Source: Aporrectodea caliginosa (Eukaryota; Annelida; Clitellata; Crassiclitellata; Lumbricidae). Taken from it: a stretch of DNA of 64,000 nt. Below are positions 1 to 12,093 of this stretch, in pieces; the first letter of the stretch is position 1, and every line of letters starts with the position of its first letter. A program made the translations under genes and the position numbers. The stretch covers positions 843,501-907,500 of the forward strand of contig JACEVL010000469.1 of the NCBI GenBank assembly GCA_020284085.1, written 5' to 3'. Under the pieces are notes generated by a model. It worked only from the letters and a program-made list of their open reading frames with translations, did not search any database and was not told the origin of the DNA.

Positions 1-365
1 CACATGACTCCAGAGAGAGACAGGCGACCATCAAATTTCGAATACTAGCTGTCCGCGAGGACGGAAAATTGACAGAGAACCTTAATTTAGGCTTTATTAG
101 GTTACGGTGGAAAACATTTAGTATCGGGATGCGTAGTTTACTGGCGTCTTACGGTATCTTTTGGCATGGTGCTAGGATGGTACCATGTTTTTAATGACGA
201 CACTAATCCTAACCCTGACCCTAAACGACCTTCACGACGCCTAACCTTAATCTAACCAAGGTAACTAGGCTACTCATAAGCACTCCAAAGTCTAGACCCA
301 GGGAAATAGGTAAGTTTTGAAATGTCCATAAAAATAACGGGGATAACAGAAGAAACAAATTCTGC

Positions 366-433
366 CCTGGTGGGATTCGAACCTCACACCGCTGAGCTTA
401 CATGCCAGCATACTAACCACTCGACTATGGAAC
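366..433 (-). pseudogene. tRNA-like sequence (tRNA pseudogene or SINE head)
   Basis: On the minus strand the sequence has an exact A box (TAGTCGAGTGG) and an exact B box (GGTTCGAATCC) at tRNA spacing, and a seven-base loop that would place GTA at the anticodon position. The 5' acceptor arm GGTTCCA has no complementary 3' strand and the T stem is imperfect, so it is not a working tRNA. A pol III-derived relic is the best reading. Confidence 0.5.
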
Positions 434-718
434 CCGCACAATCATAATGAATAATATTGGATCTTATTCTGCATGTGTAGCCTTCTTCACTGCATACCTT
501 TTCATAGATTTTTGAGTCTTTGCATCACGCATTGTTAGATAATTATTTAAATTAGTAGTTTCATACACTTTCTTTCAATTTTCGAACTCGTTAAAACTAA
601 AAAATTTTTTCTCGACATAAATGATCTGACATGTGACTGGTGGCCCGCTAGTTTTATAAACTTGCGGGCCGCCTGGCTGTCCGCTAGTCACTTCGATAAA
701 TTATATATCTCTTTGGAA

Positions 719-2681
719 ATGTAACGATAGGGTCGTTTCGGCAAAACCGAGCCAATACGATAAAGTCAGGCCAAAATCTCTGGTTACTTGGCCTTTGTGT
801 CAAATTTTTTTGCAGTTCCTGTCTTACTTCATCACTGCAGCTAACCAACTAAGAAAAACCGAGCCAAATATAATACAAACCGAGCCAGAACTGTCCTATC
901 TAGCACAGGTGAATGGGCTCGCTTTACCAGAGCAATCAGATTTAGCGAGCCATAAGTTTAGATAGAGCGAGCCAAGAGGCTCGCTTTACCAGAATACGTA
1001 GACTCTATAAACAGTAGCGGCCTTTGACAATTTTAGGCCTAAACGTCTATTGTGCATTGATTAGATGCAATTATTGTCATAACAAAATGAACCAGAGAAC
1101 ATAATGTGATGGTACCATTTGTTGCAGTTTGAACACATTTCCCAGTGATCTTCATTTAGTGGGTCTGAAATGTCCCCATAAACCCACTGACAGAAAGCAC
1201 ATGGTGCATTATATATCAGAACAAGTATCCAAAGATTTACTGGTATCTGCATCTTTACGCCCTGCTACCTGCATTTTCTTTTGCTTTTCTTTTTCTTATT
1301 TTGTTTTCTTGACAAATTGCTCTGTATTATGCAAAGGCTTTCTTTTTATGCTTTTTCCCTTCCTGATATCTGTGGTTTCATTTAGTTAGATAGCCTATGT
1401 GCTTCATGGTGTCTCACTTGTAAGTTCCTAGGAAGGCGGATTAACGTGTGGTATTTTAATAAGTGATCTTTCTCCGTGAGTAACTGGCAGTAATGGTGCA
1501 AATCTCAAAACACTGTCACCTGATGTAGCCTACTTGTGGATGGAATTAATTGTTCTAAATGGACAGCAGCTATAGCAGGTAGGTCAGCACAGTCACTTCA
1601 TGCACACCTACTTGCGAATGGAATCAATCGTTCTTCATGGACAGCAGCTGGTAAAATGTCTGAATCAGATGTGGTAGTAGCAGGTAGATCACCTGATGTA
1701 TTTGTGGATGGAATCATTAAATCTTGTTCCATGATGACAACAGGTTCACTGGATATGCTTATATTAGAAATTATGGACATAGGCCTACTTCTTTCAGTAT
1801 AATACTACTAGGAAGATATGCCGTTCTGGTACCGCTGATGGTTGAAAAAGAAATATTTCAGAGCCAGGAAATGCTCCTTGGCAGTTTTCTATTGTGAACG
1901 CATTCTTCCAAGATGGATTGAAAATCCTGAAAAATCTCTTTTGAGCTTAGGGCCAACCACCAGTAGCAGTGCGTGTAAACATTCTCATTTCTTCATACCA
2001 AGCCCTTTAAAACTAACATACACCACGATCAAGCGGTTGCAGCCAGTGGGAGCAGTGCCTTGGTAATTAATGCAAAAACACGAATGCTATTTTGAAGTAT
2101 CATTTATAAAAATTCAATTTGGTAAATATGTGAATAGAATCTAACTCTATTTTATATACTGTTAAAACCAAACCAATGAGAAATTATGATGAAATTAAGC
2201 TATATAAAAACCGAGCCAATGGCTCGGATTATCTGATGCTTAGAGGCTCGGTTAATCTACAGCGTGATATAAACCGAGCCACATGCTTCACCCACGGTAA
2301 TTTCTTCAAATATCGTTCAAGCATCAATCAGAAACGCTCATCATTTAGACAATAATAAAAGCTATTTAAGAAATATTATTTGGTAAGCTGGTTCTTTGAT
2401 TTAAAGATGAACGGGAACTTTTAAGGTTTCTCAGTTTAAAAGTCAAGTTACGAAAAAGAAGACTTAAATCGTGGGTCACTTTAAACCACGAACTTTTATT
2501 AAAAATATTGAAGCGACAACCTAGCGAATATAATAGAAACGAGTTACCGTATAATAACTCAGTTTAGTTCAACAATAATATTTACCGTATCTTGCAGAAA
2601 TAAAATTCTACATGCAAAACAGTAGTTGTGGCTCGCTTTATCTGCAGGCTCGCTTTTTCCTAAATCACCCTACATGTAACG
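719..2681 (-). mobile_element. Decayed pogo/Tigger-like DNA transposon
   Basis: The element is bounded by the direct repeat ATGTAACG (719-726 and 2674-2681) and by imperfect terminal inverted repeats that start at TAGGGT and run into CCGAGCC. If the inner TA is the real target duplication, as is usual for pogo elements, the 8-bp repeat is incidental. CCGAGCC/GGCTCG motifs recur through both subterminal regions. On the minus strand, 2066-1815 translates, with three stops, to a DDE-transposase C-terminal part with the Tigger hallmark HCSHWLQPLDRGV and later KNAFTIENCQGAF. Downstream, 1250-1061 gives a PHD-like zinc finger (CAFC, then W-x2-C-x2-C-x2-W-x-H). The N-terminal transposase is missing, so the copy is dead. 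Confidence 0.7.
1061..1252 (-). pseudogene. PHD-like zinc-finger tail of the pogo-type transposase
   Basis: The 63-codon open stretch contains C-x2-C, then W-x2-C-x2-C-x2-W-x-H and two later cysteines. This resembles the Cys/His tail often found after the DDE domain of invertebrate Tigger-like transposases. It lies just downstream of the transposase remnant on the same strand, separated by a Ser/Thr-rich stretch. It has no separate gene structure and is treated as part of the dead transposon. Confidence 0.5.
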
Positions 2682-3108
2682 ACTCATTTAATTCGTGTTA
2701 CAGAAGATTATGAATTTGGGCTTGAGTGCAATTTTTATGGAGTATTGTATGATGTTTAACTGACTGTCATTGTATTGTTTCGATTGCCACCTACCCGTTA
2801 CGCGACGAAGGATTGCATAGCGACAGTTCGCCGTTAGTAAGCAAAGGGGGTTAGATAGGCCTCGACCACTAAAAGAGTGAGTCAGATTATTGATGAATAA
2901 TGCAGGTTCGATCCTACTGTCAACTCGTGTTGGACTACCTTGACGAAGGAATACCGACCGATCCGTTGATACGTACCAAGACGAACTTTATATGGACAAA
3001 GACCGTGATTCCCTTTCTTGAAGGACGCCGCGTCACCAAGCTATCAGCACGGCTTGGCCTGAACCCAGGAAATAAAACGGACTGGAATCTAGTCGGAGGA
3101 AGTGGATG
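2682..3108. other. Unassigned sequence between two transposons
   Basis: A short open frame of 69 codons (2900-3109, plus) has no recognisable domain. It is interrupted by the hAT MITE that follows. I see no gene I can name. Confidence 0.4.
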
Positions 3109-3116
3109 AAGTAGAC

Positions 3117-3443
3117 CAGTGTTTTAGTTGTCGGGGGGTGGGTTCAACCCCCCTAGTTCTCTTTCCAACCCCCTCAGCTAAGTAACTGAAAATATGTTGG
3201 GGGGGTTAGGTCTTTACAAAAACCTGGTGTTTGGTCCATGTGATTATGTAATTTGTTTATTTTGTCGCTTAGATAGATTTATAGAATAAACTAAGATATC
3301 TCATGAGTCATCAGATGTATAATATTAACAACATTAAAATTTAATTTAGACCTGTGTTCGTGTACTTTGGTAATCTACAACATTTTTGACCCCCCCTCCC
3401 CCCCCCCAGTTGTGTTTTTGACAACTAAATTACTAAAACACTG
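3117..3443. mobile_element. hAT-type MITE (327 bp)
   Basis: The ends are CAGTGTTTTAG and CTAAAACACTG, flanked by the 8-bp target duplication AAGTAGAC (3109-3116 and 3444-3451). CA-starting ends and an 8-bp duplication are the hAT signature. The interior is poly-G/poly-C rich and non-coding. Confidence 0.85.
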
Positions 3444-3816
3444 AAGTAGACCCTTTGTTGGGCGCGACAAACTGTGGCGGGAAAAGCTATATAAGCGACA
3501 TGTGCAATCACTGGTTTGAGCTCCTCGTATACATCGTCGTAGTAGAGATAATCTGTCAGTTTGAGTGAATTTATCTGTGGAAGTGTCCGTGGTAATTTAT
3601 CGTTTGTGCGGTTCGCAAAGAGGCACACCGAGGCGTAGGCCAACCGCGACTCTGACCGCCTCATCGTCAAGTCTCAGCCCGCAAGAGGTGATGGGGAGAG
3701 CGAATAACCATTCGCCCGAGTGCGGGGCAGAGACTACGCTAAAGCGTGCTTGATGGTAAGTGTCAGTGAGCGTGGCTTTCAGATCTGAGGTAACTCCGTC
3801 AATAAGGGGCTTATCC

Positions 3817-4417
<601 letters not shown>

Positions 4418-4769
4418 AGACTTAAAAGTTTACGTAAACATTTTAACTGTACAAATTTAAAATAAACAGATTTTGAAAATTAATTGAAAAGAGTTAACAA
4501 ATTTCGGTAAAGCCGTAGTTCACGCTGCTTTGACTAAAAATGCCATTCACACTACACTGCACTTATGAGAAGGTCACCATACAATGACTGTACATAAAGT
4601 GTAACACAAAAATTACTTTAACAAGCATGTCTTATTGACTTTGACCTGAGATGGGCATGTAAGATACTTTATTGCAGTTCGCCCCAGAACCCACAATAGA
4701 ATAATACCTAAGGTATTATCTCGTAAAACATTTGTCACACGGATGCTTTATACTTAATTTTTTAAATAT

Positions 4770-4842
4770 TTGATGATCTTTGTACACCAAAATGCGGTTA
4801 GCAGTTGGTTTTTCAATAAAGGATATACTTACTTACTTACTA
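4770..4842 (+). mobile_element. LINE 3' end fragment with (ACTT)n tail
   Basis: It matches the 3' end of the LINE at 5775-6232 (GTACACC-A-A-TGCGG, GCAGTTGGTTT, AATAAAG) and ends in ACTTACTTACTT. It lies directly beside the splice donor of the kinase exon, so it sits in that gene's downstream intron. Confidence 0.6.
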
Positions 4843-4870
4843 AGTTTGAAAGACGTAGGCATACACTCAC

Positions 4871-5334
4871 CGTTGCTGGATTTCAAGTCCCTGTGAACGA
4901 TACCCTTGTCATGTAGATACAGCATACCATCAGCTATTTGTCTGGACCAATTTGAAACATATATTTGGCGATGAATTTTTACATCAAATTTATCTAATAG
5001 TTCTCTCAATGAACCACCATTTGCATATTCCATTACGATATATATTGCCTTTGGATTCAAACTTACATGGTGAATTTCTATCAAGTGTTCATGCTTCATT
5101 GAAGTCCAAATAGTTTTTCTACTCTCCAGTTTAATATTAAAATCATCACGACTATTGTGACTCATCAAGATTAACTTAACAGCAAAAGTTTTGCTGTTCA
5201 ATATGATAGGTCCATGAACTGCACCATAAGACCCTCTGCTTATATAATTCTCCATATTTAATAAACTATGGAAGTCAACTTTCTCGAAGTCCACATCACT
5301 TGCACTTCCGGTATCCATTACTGGTATGCGACAC
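4871..5334 (-). CDS. Protein kinase N-lobe and catalytic-loop exon (mixed-lineage/MAP3K type)
   Basis: This single internal exon encodes the first two thirds of a Ser/Thr or dual-specificity kinase domain. Visible parts are a glycine-rich loop (RGSYGAVHG), the ATP-binding lysine in FAVKLI, the hinge VMEYANGGSL, and the catalytic loop HRDLKSSN. The HRDLKSSN sequence and the MEYA-GGSL hinge resemble the MLK/DLK/TAK1 group of MAP3 kinases. The acceptor (pyrimidine-rich tract, TAAATAG) lies at 5336-5335 and the donor GGTGAGT starts at 4870. The activation segment (DFG) must lie in a downstream exon that I cannot find; a LINE 3' end sits within 30 bp of the donor. It may be one exon of a long gene or a stranded fragment. 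Confidence 0.75.
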
Positions 5335-5435
5335 CTATTTAAAGCAAAAGAAAATAAAACAGTCAGTAGAGTAAATATCTTTAAGACTATCACGTGAGCA
5401 ATGGCAAAAACCTCTAAAAAATAACACCAATAATA

Positions 5436-5560
<125 letters not shown>

Positions 5561-5580
5561 AGTAGTAGTAGGCCTAGTAG

Positions 5581-5770
5581 TAGTAGTAGTGGTGGTGGTG
5601 GTGGTGGTGGTGGTGGTGGTGGTGGTGGTGGTGGTGGTGGTGGTGGTGGTGGTGGTCGTGGAGGTGGTGGAGGTGGTGGTGGTGGTGGTGGTGGAGGTGG
5701 TGGTGGTGGTGGTGGTGGTAGTGTTAGCAGTAGTAGTAAGTAGTACCAGCAGCAGCAGCAGCAGTAGTAG
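5581..5770 (+). repeat. (GTG)n / (AGC)n microsatellite
   Basis: Long GTG repeats with GAG interruptions, then AGC repeats up to the LINE. Poly-Val and poly-Pro frames here are artefacts. Confidence 0.95.
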
Positions 5771-5774
5771 TAGT

Positions 5775-6232
5775 AAATATCGGGGTCTTTGCCCAATATT
5801 ATCAGTGACTCGTTTACTCTATGCTGGCTCGGCATGGTGGAAGGTTTGTGGGACAACAGGATAGATGCCGACTCCAGTCAGTAGGCCTACTAAGCAAGCT
5901 AATCCGCCTCCGGTATCTTCCTGACGACAACCCAACATTTGAGCGACTTTGTCTGGAAGCTGACACCCGTCTTTTCCCTGCGGTTCTGAAGAACCAGGGC
6001 CACCTTCTTTCATGGTTTACTTCCACCAAAGAGCCCCAGGAATATACCTTGCGACAGCGATCGCACGACCATTGTGTGCCTCTTGCAGATAATTTACAGC
6101 CCAATACGTTTATTGCTAGAATGTTGTACACATATTGATAGCTGATTGTTATTAAGACATACGGTCACATACCTATGTACACCAGAGTGCGGATATGCAG
6201 TTGGTTTAATAAAGAACATACTTACTTACTTA
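5775..6232 (+). mobile_element. LINE 3' end (RT C-terminal part plus 3' UTR)
   Basis: The plus strand encodes, in two frames, the end of a non-LTR reverse transcriptase ORF: TRLLYAGSAWW, then QDRCRLQSV, KLIRLRYLPDDNPTFERLCLEAD. The copy ends with AATAAAG and a (CTTA)n tail. The same protein end is found at 11400-11892 and 51610-52090 on the other strand. It is 5'-truncated, as is usual for LINE insertions. Confidence 0.75.
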
Positions 6233-7380
6233 CTTATTATAGGCCTACCAGTAAGACCCGAGTAACTGTAGGCTTACGTAATACAGCCGACATGAAACCA
6301 ATGCATTTACCAGATATTATTATAATAATTGAAGACACAGATACGGTACATAACGTATAATTCTGCTTCACGCATATGCAATTATGCTTGTGTGATTACT
6401 CAAAAACCATTTAGATAATTGCCACAAGCTCCTAATTGCTATAATAGTAGAGTCAACGCCTTTTCGTTATGAAAAATCCTACTTGGTAAAATTAAACTTT
6501 TTTTGTTGACAGGTTGAAGCGCATACGTTACGATACAGGAGGCCAAAGTAGATAAACGCAGGGTGGATGTGGTGACCTTAGCAACTGGCAAGCCAGTAGG
6601 GGTGTCCAGAAAAGGGACACATGGCAGAAAACAGCCATACTCAAGTTTTTCACATTAATCTATTCATAATATATTGTTTATAAATATGTTTTACAGAATT
6701 TTAAAATGTTATCCTGAGGTTGCTAAAAGCCTCTGAACATACCCTACTTAAATCCCCAGAACTGAAGACGCCCATGCTCTGATCTTGGAACTTGGGTTAA
6801 CTCTTTTTATCACATAAAATTAAAGAAGAGTCTGATCTGGATTAACTTTAAGTTGTTGTGTTTATCTCAATGAGAGCTACATTCAAGTAAAATATACATA
6901 CTAAATTCAAGGTCATTCAAGGTCATTTCAAGGTCAAAATAAACGAAATCTAACAAAATCAAACGAAAATGGCCAGATCTCAGCTAATAATTTTTTTAAT
7001 TAGCTAATTCGTTCTTGAGTTCTCGTCTTGGTAAACATCGAACATCTTCTGGTCGGCAGGCAGAAACTTTAGCCGTATCATTTTCCGTATGATTGCATTA
7101 ATACGCGCGCGCTGACCAGCATTGGCAAAGCCGTACCATGCATAGACCGAATGGCTAGTCTTAATACATAATTATTCGGTCAACATAGGCGTCAAAGCTA
7201 AGTCTATCCGAAATGGTTACCCCTAGAATAACATACTCGGACACTCTACCAGCACCTGGTATAGGGGAGGGAGAATAAGTAACTTAGACCGCGGGCGCCT
7301 AAATATATCATCTCTTTGGATTTATTGTTATTCAATTTAAGATTACAAGTTAGTGCCCAATCGACAACATTTTGAAGTTC
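6233..7380. other. No gene seen
   Basis: The stretch is AT-rich with no domain-bearing frame. The only notable signal is the triple TCAAGGTCA repeat at 6907-6936. Confidence 0.5.
6907..6936 (+). promoter_or_regulatory. Three direct TCAAGGTCA half-sites
   Basis: TCAAGGTCA occurs at 6907-6915, 6917-6925 and 6928-6936. This is the extended monomer site bound by FTZ-F1/SF-1 and ERR-type nuclear receptors. No gene start is visible nearby, so function is only a possibility. Confidence 0.35.
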
Positions 7381-8026
7381 TGATGACGGGGAGGTAACAG
7401 CAGATGCTGGAATGAGAATAATATTATAACTAAATTAACTATCATCAGCGTATTTAAGCAACCTAGCTATTTCTGCACTGCACAGATTTCAGGCCTGAAA
7501 TAGCCACCACAAAGTCTGAAGGCCCAAGCCCAGAACCTTGTATAATGCTATCATTTATCCGACAAAAGGCCGAGACTTGGCCGTGAAATTTAGTACAATG
7601 CTGACGGTTTTGCAATAGGGATAAGATCCAATTGTACAGAAAGTCAGGTAATGGCAATAGAACAAGTTATTCTGATAGGTAAGAGTGCCTAACCGTGTCA
7701 AAGGCAAGGGAAAAGTCCAGCGAGATAAGACGTACATAGGGTTCATCGTGTAACATATCTAGAATTCCGTGGGTGAGAGCAATGAGGGCGGATGTAGTGG
7801 AGCCAGAGGGCCGAAAGGCTTATTGGTAATTAAGGGTAGGATCTATTTAGGGATCAGTGACGATTGGGTAAAAGTAACTTCTCACAACTATTTTCTCCAG
7901 CATGCAGCATAGCACCGGAGAAATATTGAAATGGGCGTAAAGTCTGCCTCATTTTGAGGGTGCACGTTTTTAGGGATTAGCGTGATACAGCTAGAGCGCC
8001 ACTGGAGCGGCGTGAAAAAAGAAGAC

Positions 8027-8071
8027 GAAGCTTCCGGCTGCGGACGCCCGGCGTCCGCAGCCGGAAGCTTC
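8027..8071. repeat. Perfect GC-rich palindrome
   Basis: Arm 1 (8027-8048) begins GAAGCTTCCGGCTGCGG; arm 2 (8050-8071) is its exact reverse complement, with a single C between them. The outer bases 8026 and 8072 also pair. It lies inside the broken LINE. Confidence 0.95.
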
Positions 8072-8112
8072 GGACTTCGCGGTCGTTCATCAAAGACCGC
8101 TGCGTTACGGTC

Positions 8113-8385
8113 TCAGACATCGACGTATATTGGGTGGACACAGCATAGCACATCTTAAGTTGTACTGTAAAGTGAAGCTTCCGCCTACTGAACTTTCTGC
8201 CAAACATGACGTCAGACAGCGCTCATTAATATAATAGGTTATGTGTCCATTAAATCACCGACCTCATATAAATAACGCATCCAATAAACGTCGATGAAGT
8301 TACGTCATGCTTGGCAAACGGCTAGGCCTCAGTTTGAACCTCTTATAATATATGCTGTGTCCACCCAATATACGTCGATGGTCTC
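8113..8385. repeat. ~29-bp inverted repeat around a 200-bp loop
   Basis: The arm containing ATATTGGGTGGACACAGCAT (8113-8143) recurs inverted at about 8351-8382. It lies between the LINE endonuclease and RT remnants and looks like a local inverted duplication of LINE sequence. Confidence 0.85.
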
Positions 8386-9124
8386 AGAGTTCGCAAGAAC
8401 TGCAGAATGTTTCGTCTTGATAGACGATTTGAGTGGGGAGCATTTTCCGTGTATTGGTCCCGAGGCATAGATACGATCCAACGGACGTCCGGGATGGGTA
8501 GGACCAGCGAACTCCACATGGAAATCCAAACCAACAATTTCTTCGGAATGGAGCTGGTTAAAGTCACCAACTAAGATGATAAGGAGGTTAGACTGGTGAG
8601 CGAAAAAGTCATCCAACGTCGAAACAAGACAGGCCAGATGGTTGGCAGTAGGATTTGTAGGAGAGGGCGGATGGTACAGGCCGCCGATGCGGTAATGTTG
8701 ATTATTGTGTACAGCCAATATCCATAGTTATTCCAACTCTGAACTGTAGGGAGGGTCCAGCGTTAGTACATAGGCCTGGAGTGCACGGCGGCAATAGATG
8801 GCTACTCCGCCATCTCGTCGTCCATGCTTGTCCCGACGAAATAGATTGTATCCAGGAATGTTACATAGAGAGTCATCGTGGTGCGGTTTAAACCGACTTT
8901 CAATAACGATGGCCACATCCGGACTAAAGGAAATCAGATCACAATGGCATGTGGCGAGGCTGGTCGGATTTAACAGTAGTACGGAAGGGTGGTTGCCATT
9001 CTTCACTGTAGTAGCACATGCATAGCTGGCTGTCGGAAGTGTAGTAGCTTCTTTTCGTATCGGTAGGAGAATCGTGGCACACTGGCACAGCTCCTACGCT
9101 GCACAAGATGACGACTCCGATCAT

Positions 9125-10639
9125 GATCTCGTCCTCGACCCAACAGGACGGGTTTGTGGCCTGTTAGGGCATGACTAAACACATGTCCCTGAGGAACGAC
9201 GCCACGTCGAAGCTCGGTGAAGATCTGTCGACGACGCGCAACATGTACTAACACCAGCTCGAGTACCTCGAAATTGTCGTAATAATCATTCTGTTGATAG
9301 GATTTTAAATTGGTTCCAGTCACGGTCGGCAACACAGAAGCTCCTCTTAGCCAACAGGTCAATCCTACTATGTGAAAGTCTAGGCATTTTAGCAGCCAGA
9401 AGTCGTAGGCTACGTCCTATGTCAATGTTTATATTCGAAGTAGTATGCGGTATTTGCGGCGGGTATTACCGACATATAATGTCATCCCACCGAACACTTT
9501 AGAAGAGAGGCGGATAAGAACACAATTTACGCGTCAAACTCACATAGTCATGAAATATCAATCACGCGTGCTCACTCAGCCTTAATATGTTCGTCAACCG
9601 AAGGCAAAAACCACATCATAACACACAAGGAAGAAGACGAAAAACGTAAATTAGAACAAAAACGTAATAAAGACAAACAAAATGGCTGCCTACACACGCG
9701 GCAGCTTCAATCAGCTACTCAGAAACTGGTAAACAGTAACTTCTTTCTGCCGCTTACAAGAAATTGAACTTGTATGACAGACTTACTCGAAGAAGCCTTT
9801 GTGCTATCGGAATCACTGATCGGCTTAACTATCGACTACAAGACAGTATCATCCTGTTCATAAAAATATTTAGGCCTAACAGACTGTCGATAGACAAGGA
9901 TATAATGGGCCGACCAAAATGAGGTCAGTGCTCTCACCTTCTATGCGCTTATCTTCTGTTCTGCACGAGAAACCTAATAGGGCCTAACTTAATTTATAAT
10001 TTGACGCTGGCGTGAAGTTTTAGACTTGTCCTAATTGCCGTCATAAAATAAAATAAAGCCTGCCTCAATAGTGTATGCATTCATCAGGATACTTGCTAGG
10101 CCTGCGTCGTCTAAGCAATGTTCAGGGTAAACGGATCTAGGCCTATATCCTCTGTCAGCATAGCCTCAATTGTTGTCGAGTAGCATAGGCGTAAACTCCT
10201 GTAGGCCGCTAGGCTTGAGCCTCAGGGCTTATAGTGTGAATGGACGGTCACGAACGTCGTCTAGGCACTTATTTTCAAGGCTGAACGCCGTCCTGGCCCT
10301 GCCACTTATTAGACCACCACAGCCTGGACGCCGTCCATGCAGCAGCCTTAGGCGGGTCATTCTAAACTTCCCCAAATTAGCTTTCAGCGGCTCAATGTAT
10401 CTTGATTTTCGCGTGCATCAAAATAATTATTATTTCCAACATGCGTTAGCACTTAGCCCGTGGACCATGGGTATAGGGGCTACGGCCTTATACCCGGGGT
10501 CAACGGTTAACCCAGGATCTTCTGAACAAAAGATTGTCTTTCCGGTATAATTATATAATATTATATATAAAATTTATATATATATAAATATATATATATA
10601 TATAATCATTATTCATACGTAAAATTATATGAATGTATA
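9125..10639. other. No gene seen; AT-repeat at 10550-10612
   Basis: A 126-codon plus-strand frame (10170-10550) shows no domain or codon pattern I trust. An (AT)n microsatellite closes the stretch. Confidence 0.5.
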
Positions 10640-11080
10640 TGACCAGTGATAAGCCGCAACAAGCGACCTACCAGGGTTACCTTCCGTCGGCGGACACCAC
10701 ATCAGCATGCCGCTCTTCTCGATGACCTATCGGACGCTGACTTTGACTCCATACGTGCATGAAAGGACCCACAGACCGTCTGGGATTTATTTTATGAAGA
10801 TGCCCTGGCGCGTCTTGACAAAGTTTACCCTCTACGAAAAGTGACCATCGCATCTGCCGATCCTCGCTTCATGAATAACACCAGAGATTAAGCATCTCCT
10901 TCGAAAAAATCGGTTGACGCGTGCTGGACGTGTCGAGGAAGCTTCGGCTTAGCCTGCAGGGTCGGCAAATGCGTTGAGCGGGCAACCAAAGCTCAACTAA
11001 GAAATGTGATTACACATGGTGGTCTTAAAGATATGTGGCGTTGCGTGAACCAAATCACCAAGGGAAAATTTTGCATTACT
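10640..11080 (+). mobile_element. LINE fragment (endonuclease-RT linker region)
   Basis: Plus-strand frames read LSDADFDSIRA, DPQTVWDLFYEDALARLDKVYPLRKVTIA, DPRFMNNT and GGLKDMWRCVNQITKGK. These are typical of the linker between endonuclease and reverse transcriptase in the LINE family found at 7463-9124. Stops and shifts interrupt it. Confidence 0.6.
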
Positions 11081-11399
11081 CTCCACATTCCATCATGCCA
11101 TACGCTGTCGAATGCTTGTTTGAAGTCTATGAAGCTTATTAAGGTTTTTCATATTGTGTTCTATGCTTTTTTTCAAGTATCGGTCTCATCGTGAAGAGTT
11201 GAACAATAATTAATAATTTATTTGTCCTTCCTGGACTGAACCCGACTTCCACCTGCAAGTGCTCTTCATTCTGTATTGTGTCATTTTGGTGAAAACTTTC
11301 CCCGTTATTGCTCTATAGGCTAATGCTTCTGTAACTTTTGCAGTCTTGTGGATCTCCTTTTTTGGTATATTACGACGATTGAGGTCGATTAATTAATTA

Positions 11400-11892
11400 A
11401 TTAAGTAATTAAGTATATTCTTTATTTAACCAATTGCATATCCGCACTCTGGTATACATACATGATAGGCCTACACCTTAATAACAATCAATTGTCAATA
11501 TAAATACAACATTCTAACTATATAATTCTTGCGCTATAGATTATCTGCAAGAGGCAGGCAGCGGACGTGCGATCGCGGTCGCAGGGTATAAATTATTGAC
11601 GAGGTTTTTTGCGATAAAAAGTGGCCTGGGTTTATCAGCACCGCAGAGAAAAGAAGAATTTGGCTTCAAGACAAAGTCGCCCAAATGTTGGGTAGGCGTC
11701 AAGAAGGTATTGGAGGCGGATTAGCTTGTTTATTATTGACTGTAAATGGCTGCTATAATGCTGCCCTGCAGACCTCCCCATGCCGGGATGGCATAGAGTA
11801 AACGGGTCACTGTTGTTGCACGGCACGACTGACATCATAGAGTTACGGACCCGTGAGGCCATGCGCAACAAGAATGCATGAAATAAAAGCAT
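11400..11892 (-). mobile_element. LINE 3' end, minus strand
   Basis: The minus-strand frame includes DPFTLCHPGMGRSAGQ, LQSIINKLIRLQYLLDAYPTFGRLCLEAK, matching the LINE at 5775-6232. Its 3' UTR (CCAGAGTGCGGATATGCAATTGG in reverse) runs to about 11410, next to an AATT-rich tail. Confidence 0.7.
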
Positions 11893-12093
11893 TGAAGCGT
11901 CATCCGAAAACTCATAACTATAAATTGCTTATCATTTCCAAATGATGCACTAATCGTCGAATTCTTAATCGGGATGAAAGTAAATCAAAAATAGTCTCTT
12001 CTAAAATTTTACGCCATAGAACATAAGAGGCTTTATTTACAATTATATACAATAGGCCTATATAATAAGATAAAATGTTGCGTGAGTAACTAC

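Larger units (their letters stand above)
7463..9124 (-). mobile_element. Degenerate LINE with endonuclease and reverse-transcriptase remnants
   Basis: Reading the minus strand, 9006-8728 and 8718-8390 encode an APE-type endonuclease. Marks are LLNPTSLA, SPDVAIVIESRFKPHHDDS, GGVAIYC, then GGLYHPPSP, LVGDFNQL and GRPLDRIYASGP. Further downstream, 7746-7463 gives reverse-transcriptase pieces in two frames (LPDFLYNWILSLLQNRQHCTKF, INDSIIQGSGLGPSDFVVAIS). The link between the two is broken by inverted repeats at 8027-8385. No frame is intact, so the element is dead. The missing 5' part may extend to about 9360 in other frames. Confidence 0.75.

Noticed and set aside
196..260. CCTAACCCTGACCCTAA-like telomere-like sequence
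   Set aside because: Only a few imperfect repeats, no array.
366..433. Functional tRNA-Tyr gene
   Set aside because: Acceptor arms do not pair, the T stem is damaged, and the usual tRNA-Tyr intron is missing.
10170..10550. 126-codon plus-strand frame
   Set aside because: No domain, no splice or start context, and it lies between LINE fragments.
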